Positions 1 through 6,566 of a stretch of 10,294 nucleotides of DNA are shown here, piece by piece. The DNA is taken from positions 1 through 10,294 of the forward strand of contig CAKONT010000028.1 in the NCBI GenBank assembly GCA_934097255.1. Direction: 5' to 3'. Each line of letters starts with the position of its first letter. The first letter of the stretch is position 1. A program made the translations under genes and the position numbers. The notes below the pieces were generated by a model, which was not told the origin of the DNA, did not search any database, and saw only the letters and a program-made list of their open reading frames with translations. The stretch comes from an uncultured Bacilli bacterium. Lineage in GTDB: Bacteria > Bacillota_I > Bacilli_A > RF39 > UBA660.

Positions 1-213
1 CTTACTTCCAGCGAATATAACATCACTCATATTTGATGATCCTCGCAAAGATTTAATAGATTGCTCCCCCAAAACCCATTTTACAGCGTCAATAATATTA
101 CTTTTACCAGAACCGTTCGGTCCGACAATACAAGTAATATTATTATCTAAATTCATATTAATTTTATCTGCAAAAGACTTAAAGCCTGATATTTTTATTT
201 CTTTTAAATACAT
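1..213 (-). CDS. smc: Chromosome partition protein SMC, N-terminal 71 residues (runs off left edge)
   Basis: This is the start of SMC, the ATPase that with ScpA and ScpB forms the bacterial condensin-like complex organising the origin region. The visible 71 residues begin [17 protein letters not shown], the typical SMC opening. The Walker A loop GPNGSGKSN lies at residues 31-39, followed by the conserved WVLGEQS-KSLRG and DVIFAGS segments at about 46-70. I chose ATG at 213 because SMC proteins normally begin MYLK; an in-frame ATG eight codons upstream (237) would add an unconserved MKEGKNGY, and a purine-rich AGAGGG ribosome site lies between the two. No rnc gene precedes it, unlike the common rnc-smc-ftsY order; it has its own promoter and diverges from gmk. 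The coiled coil, hinge and C-terminal head are outside the window. Confidence 0.96.
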   Translation of the reverse strand, partial: MYLKEIKISGFKSFADKINMNLDNNITCIVGPNGSGKSNIIDAVKWVLGEQSIKSLRGSSNMSDVIFAGSK

Positions 214-257
214 ATATCCATTCTTTCCCTCTTTCATCCTCTATTAGTACTACAATA

Positions 258-286
258 ATTATAGCAAATATCTTGTCTTTAGTAAA
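258..286 (-). promoter_or_regulatory. SigA-type promoter of smc with extended -10
   Basis: On the minus strand a -35 box TTTACT (281-286) is followed by a 17-base spacer and a perfect TATAAT (258-263). The TGC just before it makes an extended TGn -10. Transcription would start near 251, giving a leader of about 38 bases with an AGAGGG ribosome site before the smc ATG at 213. Spacing and leader length are both normal, making this one of the best promoters in the window. Confidence 0.7.
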
Positions 287-310
287 AATAATTTTATAAT
301 TATCAAAATA

Positions 311-346
311 AAAAAGTATTAGTTGTAAATTTCAATTTACCAACTA
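311..346 (-). terminator. Terminator-like hairpin upstream of the smc promoter, minus strand
   Basis: Bases 320-325 pair with 341-346 (TAGTTG/CAACTA) and 326-330 with 335-339, with C340 bulged and a 4-base loop, giving an 11-bp stem. On the minus strand the stem is followed, after a few bases, by TTTTTT-type uridines (311-316), as in a Rho-independent terminator. The plus strand has no T-tract after the stem. It lies upstream of the smc promoter, so it cannot end smc; it may stop antisense read-through toward smc, or end a small minus-strand RNA. Confidence 0.4.
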
Positions 347-376
347 TATTCATACAATCTTCATAAGTAATTTTTT

Positions 377-404
377 AATAATATAACCTTTCACTTATAT
401 TATT
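377..404. repeat. Perfect 10-bp inverted repeat in the smc-gmk intergenic region
   Basis: AATAATATAA (377-386) and its exact reverse complement TTATATTATT (395-404) flank an 8-base centre, CCTTTCAC. All arm bases are A or T, so a hairpin would be weak and a chance origin in this AT-rich sequence is quite possible. It lies about 60 bases upstream of the gmk promoter elements and could also be an operator. I see no T-tract making it a convincing terminator in either direction. Confidence 0.3.
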
Positions 405-455
405 TTATAAAAATTTTAAAATTCCTTTTTTTATAACTTCTAGCAAATACTTTTA

Positions 456-484
456 TTGCTATATAATTTGTTTTACCTTATAAT
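456..484 (+). promoter_or_regulatory. Promoter region of gmk (two overlapping -10 candidates)
   Basis: TTGCTA (456-461), a 17-base spacer and a perfect TATAAT (479-484) make the best matched pair, but this would start the RNA near 491, at the Shine-Dalgarno itself, leaving a leader of about 12 bases. A second perfect TATAAT at 462-467 would start near 474 and give a normal leader of about 29 bases, but has no good -35 box. The sequence alone does not decide between them. Confidence 0.5.
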
Positions 485-490
485 ACCTAT

Positions 491-496
491 AAGGTG
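491..496 (+). promoter_or_regulatory. Ribosome binding site that sets the gmk start
   Basis: AAGGTG, continuing into AT, lies 6 bases before the ATG at 503. The GTG inside it (494-496) is in frame and would add three residues (MIF) if used as a start, but it is part of the ribosome site, so the ATG is the better start. Confidence 0.75.
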
Positions 497-502
497 ATTT
501 TT

Positions 503-1087
503 ATGAACAAAGGAAAATTATTTATTATAAGTGGACCAAGTGGAGTTGGTAAATCAACATTAAGAGAAAATTTATTAAAAGATTTTGATAATTTTTGGTA
601 CTCTATATCTATGACAACAAGAAAACCAAGAGTACATGAAAAAACAAAAAAACTCGAACAAAATGGTGTTGATTACTTTTTTGTATCAAAAGACGAATTT
701 ATTGATAATATTAAAAAAAATAATTTCTTAGAATATGCTGAAGTATATAAAGATATCTATTATGGCACACCTAAAGATAAAGTTTTAGAAAAATTAAATA
801 ATGGAATTAATGTTATTTTAGAAATAGATGTCGATGGAAAAGAAATAGTTAAGAAAAACTATAACGATTGTATATCTATTTTTATTAAACCTAAATCACT
901 TTCTGAACTTGAAAATAGATTACTTAAAAGAAAAAGTGAAACTCATGACAAAATTAAAACAAGACTTGAAAGAGCAGAATACGAAATAAGTAAATCATCT
1001 ACTTATGATTATGTAATTGTAAGTAATACAAAAGAAGAAGATTACGATAATTTTTCAAAATTAATAAAGAAGCTTATTAATAAATAA
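503..1087 (+). CDS. gmk: Guanylate kinase, with an unusual GMP-binding lobe
   Basis: Guanylate kinase converts GMP (and dGMP) plus ATP to GDP plus ADP in the cytosol, an essential step in GTP supply. The 194-residue length is near the usual 200-210. The P-loop GPSGVGKST is at residues 11-19. GMP contacts look present: R40 and R43 in TTRKPR, Y58 in GVDYFF, E77, Y87 and T89 in YYGT, and D109 in EIDV. The lid has R143 and R154 in KRKSETHDKIKTRLERA. Two departures stand out: about six extra residues (around 44-50) between TTRKPR and GVDYFF, where the usual GE glycine is lost, and one extra residue before YYGT. The gene appears to be transcribed alone, with no rpoZ or priA partner, and its stop codon lies by a shared terminator. 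Family assignment is secure; whether it is the only or an extra copy is unknown. Confidence 0.95.
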   Translation: MNKGKLFIISGPSGVGKSTLRENLLKDFDNFWYSISMTTRKPRVHEKTKKLEQNGVDYFFVSKDEFIDNIKKNNFLEYAEVYKDIYYGTPKDKVLEKLNNGINVILEIDVDGKEIVKKNYNDCISIFIKPKSLSELENRLLKRKSETHDKIKTRLERAEYEISKSSTYDYVIVSNTKEEDYDNFSKLIKKLINK

Positions 1088-1097
1088 GCTTCTTTTT
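1066..1097. terminator. Bidirectional terminator shared by gmk and addA
   Basis: A perfect 13-bp stem (1066-1078 with 1083-1095, core AAGCTT) closes a 4-base loop, AATA. In the gmk direction the stem's T-rich 3' arm continues into TT to give CTTTTT; in the addA direction the 3' arm ends in TCTTT. The upstream arm consists of the last gmk codons, the gmk TAA (1085-1087) begins just past the loop, and the addA TAA (1096-1098) abuts the stem. Confidence 0.75.
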
Positions 1098-4000
1098 AAA
1101 TAATGGTTTTAAATTCTTGATCTATTATAGAATATAATTTAGTTTCAACTATCTTATCTGTTTTCGTTTTTATATATTCTTTATAAATATTTAATTGTTT
1201 TAAATAAGCTTTATCTGTTGTATTTTTTAATTTATAATCTATAATTATTATTTTATCTTGATACTCAAGTATTAAATCAATAATACCATGATAAATTTTA
1301 TCACTTTTATAAATAAATTCGTGTTCTTTGTATATCTTTACATTATTAAGATCTATTTTAGATAAGAAATTATTAATTAAATTTATATACTTTTTATCTA
1401 CAACTGGATTATAAAAATCAGTAACATAAAATAAATAATGTATGTATGTTCCATATTCCATATTTTCATAATCTTTTTTAGTAATTAATTTTTTTATTTC
1501 TTTAGAAGCATGTCTTGTTTCAATATATTTTTTATCTATTTTATTTTCAATAACAAGTGCTTTTTCATCTACTTTATTTATTAAATCTTCAATATTTTTG
1601 TTGTTTTTTAACATATAATCTTTTGTTACTATATCTTCTATGTCAATTGAAATCATATAATCTTTAATATCTTGTTTTATACTTTTTATAATATCTAAAA
1701 ATGATCTATATCTTAATTTAGCATCATCATTAATAACATTTTCTTCATCTTCTATATTTGGAATAACAATAATCATTTTTTCTTTACATCTTGTAAGAGC
1801 AACATAAAAAAGTCTTATTCTTTCTGATATTTCTTCTTCTAAATATTTACTTTTTAGTAATGGTTTTATAATTGTATCTTTAAGTCCATTATCAAAATAA
1901 GGAGTAACTATTCCATAATACTTAGAATACATAAGTCTTTTTTTAACATCCATCATATTAAATTCTTTATATAAACCAGTAAAATAACATATATTAAACT
2001 CTAACCCTTTTGATTTATGAATATTCATAATCTTAACACTATTACTATCCTTAGTATTTAGAGAATATCTTATTTCTTCTTTCATCTCTAATACTTGCTT
2101 TAAAAAAGAAGAAAACATTCTAAAATCATAACCTAAATCTTTTAAAGACATTGCTATATTTTGCATATTTTCTATTCTAATCATAGATTTTTCAACATCA
2201 CCAATTGATATAAGTTTATGATAAAAATCAAATTGTTCTATTATTTCGTTTATGATATCAGTAATAGACATACTATCAAGCATATCAATTATTTTTTTAG
2301 ATTTAATAAAGATCTCATCTTTATATATATTATTATTAGTTAATAAATCAAATATTTTTTGATCACTATATCTTTCAACAAAACTTCTAGCAATACTTGT
2401 AAATAAATATCTAAATTCTTTATCAAACTCTTTATCTTTTATTTTTATGATAAAGGTAAATATATTTTTTAAAACAACTATATCATATTCATTTGTCAAT
2501 TTAAAATCAGCATATATTGTCAAAGGTATTTTTAAATACTCAAATATTTTTTTATAAGTGTCAAAAGAAGTTCCTCGATCCATTATTATACATATATCAC
2601 TATATGTAATATTTCTTAATATACCTTTATCTTTGTCAAATATCTGATAATTATTTTCTATTTTATTTTTAATATCATTTGCAACAATGAAAGCTTCTAT
2701 TTCTTCTTTTTGAAAGTTTTTATCCTCATTGTAACACAATATATCCATATCATAATTTTGATTTGTTAAACCATTTTCTATATAAGAAGTATTACCAAAA
2801 ACCATTTGATGAGACTTTTTATAATCAGCTCCACCAAAATTATCATCCATTACTAAATTGAAAATAGTATTTATATTGTTTAAAACTTTATCACGAGAAC
2901 GAAAATTTTTTAGTAAATCTATTTTTTTACCTTCATTATTTTGACTATATTTATCATATTTATTTTTAAATATAATTGGATTTGCATTTCTAAAACGATA
3001 AATAGATTGCTTAACATCACCAACCATATATACATTATGATTTTCAATTAAATTGATAAATGCTTCTTGCAAATCACTTGTATCTTGATATTCATCTACT
3101 AATATTTCATTATAATAATTTTTTAATTCTTCTTTTATTTCTACATTATTTTGTAAAACCTCGATAGACATTTTACTTATATCTGTAAACTCAAATGAAT
3201 TATTTTCTTTTTTATAATTCATTATTTTTAGATCGAGAAGTTTTATAATATTTATAATTGCTTTTGTATATTTTTTCGTTTCTAATAAAGAGTTTTTTAT
3301 CTCATCAGTATCTTTATAAGATAAATAAGAAAATAATTCATTTTTCAAGTCGTTAATTTTTTCTTTTAAACTTTTTACATCTTCGTCACTATTTCTTGGA
3401 AGAGTTGGAAGACGATCTTCTCTAACAAAACTTTTTAATTCATTATAAGACTTACAAGAAAATAAATTTTCAAAATAACTATACATTTTTTTACTAAAGT
3501 CATCATCTACATAATTATCTAAAATATATAAATTATCTCTAATCAAATTAACCTTTTCAAGTAAGAATAAAGTATACTCTGAAATTACATCATTTATATA
3601 TTTATCATTATAAAAATTATCTAAATAGTTATCTAAATATAAATTCTTATCTATTAATAAATTTATCGATTCATATATTTCCAAAATAGATTTTTTTAAA
3701 CTTTCATCATCTTTTACACAAAAATCATCTATTAAAGTAATAAAATCTTCTTGTCTTTGTTCGTATAAATTTTCAAATATTTCATCAAGCATTTTCTTTT
3801 TTAAGATTGATATGACACTACTATTTACAATAGATACATTTTTTTTGATGTTTAAAAGATAATGATATTTTTTTACAATTGACAATGCATAACTATCAAA
3901 GGTCGTGATATATGCCGAGTCTAAATAATCAAGCTGTTCTTTTAAGTGTTCTATTTCACTTATTTTATTTCTAATTCTATTTTTCATCTCTTGTGCGGCT

Positions 4001-4173
4001 TCATTGGTAAATGTTAAAACAAGTAATTGATTAATATTTACACCATCTTTTAATTTTCTAAGTACTCTTTCAGACAAAACTGCTGTTTTACCACTTCCTG
4101 CTCCAGCACTAACTATAATATTTTGTCCTTCCAAATCAATTGCTTCTTGTTGTTCTTTTGTAAACTTAGGCAT
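1096..4173 (-). CDS. addA: AddA: helicase-nuclease subunit of the AddAB double-strand-break resection enzyme
   Basis: AddA is the ATP-driven 3'-5' motor and one of two nucleases in AddAB, which resects broken DNA ends for RecA. The 1025 residues carry an intact UvrD/SF1 helicase: FTKEQQEAI at 4-12, Walker A GAGSGKT at 24-30, TFTNEAAQEMK at 54-64, VDEYQDT at 359-365, GDVKQSIYRFR at 385-395, NFRS at 423-426, NIHKSKGLEF at 717-726 and RLFYVALTR at 787-795. The C-terminal RecB-type nuclease has H912, D966 in GIID, D979 and K981 in DYK, and Q993, so both activities look intact. It is about 200 residues shorter than the 1232-residue B. subtilis AddA. I chose ATG at 4173, set by GGAGGTGAT, over frame extensions to 4188 and 4191. 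It overlaps addB by 8 bases, implying translational coupling. It contains no tryptophan. Confidence 0.96.
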   Translation of the reverse strand: MPKFTKEQQEAIDLEGQNIIVSAGAGSGKTAVLSERVLRKLKDGVNINQLLVLTFTNEAAQEMKNRIRNKISEIEHLKEQLDYLDSAYITTFDSYALSIVKKYHYLLNIKKNVSIVNSSVISILKKKMLDEIFENLYEQRQEDFITLIDDFCVKDDESLKKSILEIYESINLLIDKNLYLDNYLDNFYNDKYINDVISEYTLFLLEKVNLIRDNLYILDNYVDDDFSKKMYSYFENLFSCKSYNELKSFVREDRLPTLPRNSDEDVKSLKEKINDLKNELFSYLSYKDTDEIKNSLLETKKYTKAIINIIKLLDLKIMNYKKENNSFEFTDISKMSIEVLQNNVEIKEELKNYYNEILVDEYQDTSDLQEAFINLIENHNVYMVGDVKQSIYRFRNANPIIFKNKYDKYSQNNEGKKIDLLKNFRSRDKVLNNINTIFNLVMDDNFGGADYKKSHQMVFGNTSYIENGLTNQNYDMDILCYNEDKNFQKEEIEAFIVANDIKNKIENNYQIFDKDKGILRNITYSDICIIMDRGTSFDTYKKIFEYLKIPLTIYADFKLTNEYDIVVLKNIFTFIIKIKDKEFDKEFRYLFTSIARSFVERYSDQKIFDLLTNNNIYKDEIFIKSKKIIDMLDSMSITDIINEIIEQFDFYHKLISIGDVEKSMIRIENMQNIAMSLKDLGYDFRMFSSFLKQVLEMKEEIRYSLNTKDSNSVKIMNIHKSKGLEFNICYFTGLYKEFNMMDVKKRLMYSKYYGIVTPYFDNGLKDTIIKPLLKSKYLEEEISERIRLFYVALTRCKEKMIIVIPNIEDEENVINDDAKLRYRSFLDIIKSIKQDIKDYMISIDIEDIVTKDYMLKNNKNIEDLINKVDEKALVIENKIDKKYIETRHASKEIKKLITKKDYENMEYGTYIHYLFYVTDFYNPVVDKKYINLINNFLSKIDLNNVKIYKEHEFIYKSDKIYHGIIDLILEYQDKIIIIDYKLKNTTDKAYLKQLNIYKEYIKTKTDKIVETKLYSIIDQEFKTII

Positions 4174-6529
4174 AAGTATCACCTCCATCATCTAAAAATT
4201 TCAAATCTTTTATTTCCTCTAAATAGGTAATATCTTCTTGCTTTTTATAACAAATATCACTAAATTTACAAAAAGCACAAGAATTAAAACCATTATTTTT
4301 TAAACCAATTATCTTAGGATTAATAATAAAATTAGCATCTTCTATTGAAGAAATACTTTTATCAATACAATTTTTTGTAAGCTCTATAACTTTTTCTATT
4401 TCATAACTAGAAAGAGTCTTTGAAGATTTATAAAACTCATTATTTTTTGACATTTTTAAACCTTTAACAATATTACTATTACTAAAGTTTTTATCAAAGT
4501 ATTTAACAACTTCAATGTCACTGTTCGTATATCCTTCTAATTTTAAACCATCTTTTTTCATTTCATCTATTGTTTTTTTGGCGTCATACGTCGGATCTAA
4601 CAATTTTTGCAAATAAAATCCAGCAAATTTAACATCTTTTAATTCGTATGATGCTAGATATAAATAAATAGGTAACTGCATATTTAAACCATTAGGTAAA
4701 TAATTTAAATTTATATTTGGATTACCTGTTTTATAGTCAACTAAAACAGCAATTGATGGATTATCACTATAAATAATCTTGTCAATAAAACCTTTAAAAG
4801 TTATATGTAGCTTACTTTCTTTAGTAATTATAATTTCTTTCTCAAACAAATAATTATCTAATAAAATATCTTTTGTTTGTAATCTTACTTCTTGTAAGAT
4901 AAATATTAATTCCTTTATTAACTTTTCTTTAAAAAATTTTTCTTTGTTATTAAACTTTTTATCTTTTAAATATTCATTTATCTTCTCATAAACATCTATA
5001 TCTTCAAATAATCCTATTTGCAAAATATAATGAAATACATTCCCAATAATTGTATAAAAAGTTTCATCAAATTGATTTAATTTAAGTATTTTATCAATAT
5101 AGTATTTAAAATGACACTCATTATAACTTTCTAATGAGGAATATGACAAAGTAAGTTTGTTATCTAAATAATTATATAAACTATCCGTAGAAATTCCACT
5201 AAAACTGTTGTCATATTTTCGATAGCTTTCATCATAAAAATTCGAATATAAATAATCGATATTTTTATTTTTTTCACCATAATTTAATAAATTATCAATA
5301 CTTTTTATTGTTTTATATTGCATCATTTTATATGAATAAAATTTATTTATTAATTCTGCTTCCTTTTTTATGAAATGCTCATCTTCGAAAATTACAGATG
5401 GAAAATAAATATTTTTTAAATCTTTTAACTTATATGTTATTACTGTATTTTTATTATTTAAAAGAATATTTGTTATTTTTTCCTTTTCCATCTTATTTAT
5501 TTCATAAGATTTAGACATATTAACTTCTTCTTTTATATTATCAGTTATATATTCTTCATCTTTATATATTCTTGGAAGAATTGTTTGGTTGCAATTAATA
5601 ACAAAAACATATTCATCTTCTATGTCTTCTAAATTAATAATAGAAATAGCATTTTCATATTCTTTAGTAATAATTTCTCTTTTTAGATCTTCTTTTATAA
5701 AATCTTTTATCTTTAAAAGATCATCTTCCATAATATATTTGTTTAAAATATTAACTATTTTATTTATCAAAATATCATCTTTAAAGTTATTATTTAATAA
5801 ATCTATCAATTCTTCTTTTTCTAAATTCAAATTATCTAAAAACATTTTAGCAATACTGGTATCTAAAAGAGTTGTATTTAAAATATTAATAGGTAAATTA
5901 TAAAAAGAAAATATTTTTGTTATAGTATTATAATAACTACTATCATAATTAGCTATTTTTATTTTATCAATAGGAATTTTTTTATTTAATAATTCGCTTA
6001 TTTTTGAAGCTACAAATGAAACTTCTTCTTCCATAGTTTTAAATTCATAGTAAGTAATATTATTTTTTTGATATATATCATTTACAACATTTACTTTGGT
6101 AATACATTTTAATTTTTCTAAAAGATTTAATTCTTCTTTTTTTAAATAATTATATCCATAAACAACAACTGTTTTATCTTTTAAATAATTTTTAAATATC
6201 TCATCATAAATTAAAAGATTATTTTCATCTAATTCTTTTTTTAAATAAACTAATGTATTTAATTTTTCACTTTGATATTTTTTATCTTCTACATAATACA
6301 TATTATTTATATACATATAACTAACATCATAATTAAAACCATATTTATCCATTAAATAATAAACAGCTTTATAATTATACGAAAAAAGAAGTTTTTCTCT
6401 TATTTCTTTTAAAGAATAAAAAGAAATATTTAACAAACTTTCTTTAGAAAACTTTTTCAACAAATTAACTTTTTTATTGTATTCACATATGATTATAGTA
6501 TTGTCTTTTAATAACTTTTCAATATTCAT
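4166..6529 (-). CDS. addB: AddB-type subunit of AddAB, shortened, with Fe-S nuclease domain
   Basis: AddB partners AddA; in well-studied AddAB its inactive helicase part recognises Chi and its C-terminal nuclease, held by a 4Fe-4S cluster, cuts one strand. Here the C-terminal half is clear: C472 in SYNECHFKYY, H500 in GNVFH, D583 in GFID, D598 and K600 in VDYKTG, Q618 in NMQLPIYLYL, and the cluster CAFCKFSDIC (C751, C754, C760), so nuclease and cluster look intact. The N-terminal part retains helicase-fold traces (EEEVSFVASKISELL at about 167-181, YVFVINCNQTILPR at 307-320) but no Walker A loop. At 787 residues it is far shorter than the roughly 1166-residue B. subtilis AddB. I chose ATG at 6529, 7 bases after AGGAG; the TTG at 6535 lies after that ribosome site but too close. 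Position before addA matches the usual addB-addA order. It has no tryptophan. Confidence 0.88.
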   Translation of the reverse strand: MNIEKLLKDNTIIICEYNKKVNLLKKFSKESLLNISFYSLKEIREKLLFSYNYKAVYYLMDKYGFNYDVSYMYINNMYYVEDKKYQSEKLNTLVYLKKELDENNLLIYDEIFKNYLKDKTVVVYGYNYLKKEELNLLEKLKCITKVNVVNDIYQKNNITYYEFKTMEEEVSFVASKISELLNKKIPIDKIKIANYDSSYYNTITKIFSFYNLPINILNTTLLDTSIAKMFLDNLNLEKEELIDLLNNNFKDDILINKIVNILNKYIMEDDLLKIKDFIKEDLKREIITKEYENAISIINLEDIEDEYVFVINCNQTILPRIYKDEEYITDNIKEEVNMSKSYEINKMEKEKITNILLNNKNTVITYKLKDLKNIYFPSVIFEDEHFIKKEAELINKFYSYKMMQYKTIKSIDNLLNYGEKNKNIDYLYSNFYDESYRKYDNSFSGISTDSLYNYLDNKLTLSYSSLESYNECHFKYYIDKILKLNQFDETFYTIIGNVFHYILQIGLFEDIDVYEKINEYLKDKKFNNKEKFFKEKLIKELIFILQEVRLQTKDILLDNYLFEKEIIITKESKLHITFKGFIDKIIYSDNPSIAVLVDYKTGNPNINLNYLPNGLNMQLPIYLYLASYELKDVKFAGFYLQKLLDPTYDAKKTIDEMKKDGLKLEGYTNSDIEVVKYFDKNFSNSNIVKGLKMSKNNEFYKSSKTLSSYEIEKVIELTKNCIDKSISSIEDANFIINPKIIGLKNNGFNSCAFCKFSDICYKKQEDITYLEEIKDLKFLDDGGDTYA
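4178..4186 (-). promoter_or_regulatory. Ribosome binding site of addA, inside the end of addB
   Basis: GGAGGTGAT on the minus strand is a near-perfect anti-16S match, 8 bases (from GGAGG) before ATG at 4173. The upstream in-frame ATGs (4191, 4188) lie before it, so 4173 is the start. The same bases encode the Gly-Gly-Asp near the AddB C-terminus, tying the two genes together. Confidence 0.85.
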
Positions 6530-6536
6530 AACCAAA

Positions 6537-6542
6537 CTCCTT
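6537..6542 (-). promoter_or_regulatory. Ribosome binding site that sets the addB start
   Basis: AAGGAG on the minus strand lies 7 bases before ATG 6529. The alternative in-frame TTG at 6535 would be about one base from it, so ATG 6529 is preferred. The gap back to the flavoprotein stop is only 37 bases, with no clear terminator, consistent with one transcript. Confidence 0.7.
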
Positions 6543-6566
6543 TTATTTTTTTAACACGTTAATATT

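Noticed and set aside
214..237. In-frame ATG at 237 extending SMC by eight residues.
   Set aside because: SMC proteins begin at MYLK, and the ribosome-site purines lie between the two ATGs.
311..440. Tiny minus-strand frames (for example a 16-codon one starting MNIVGKLKF) upstream of smc.
   Set aside because: No proper ribosome site, no conserved feature, and such short frames are expected by chance.
494..502. GTG start of gmk at 494, adding MIF.
   Set aside because: The GTG is part of the AAGGTG ribosome site that serves the ATG at 503.
4174..4191. Upstream ATG starts of addA at 4191 and 4188.
   Set aside because: Both precede the near-perfect GGAGGTGAT that is correctly spaced for ATG 4173, and the added residues match nothing in AddA.
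5589..5903. A 104-codon plus-strand reading frame.
   Set aside because: It lies wholly inside addB on the opposite strand, has no ribosome site or recognisable motif, and its Ser/Ile/Phe/Lys-rich product is what the reverse of an AT-rich gene yields.
6551..6562. Short palindrome-like TTAAC/GTTAA between the flavoprotein gene and addB.
   Set aside because: Only 5 bp with a 2-base centre; too short for a terminator or operator in AT-rich DNA.
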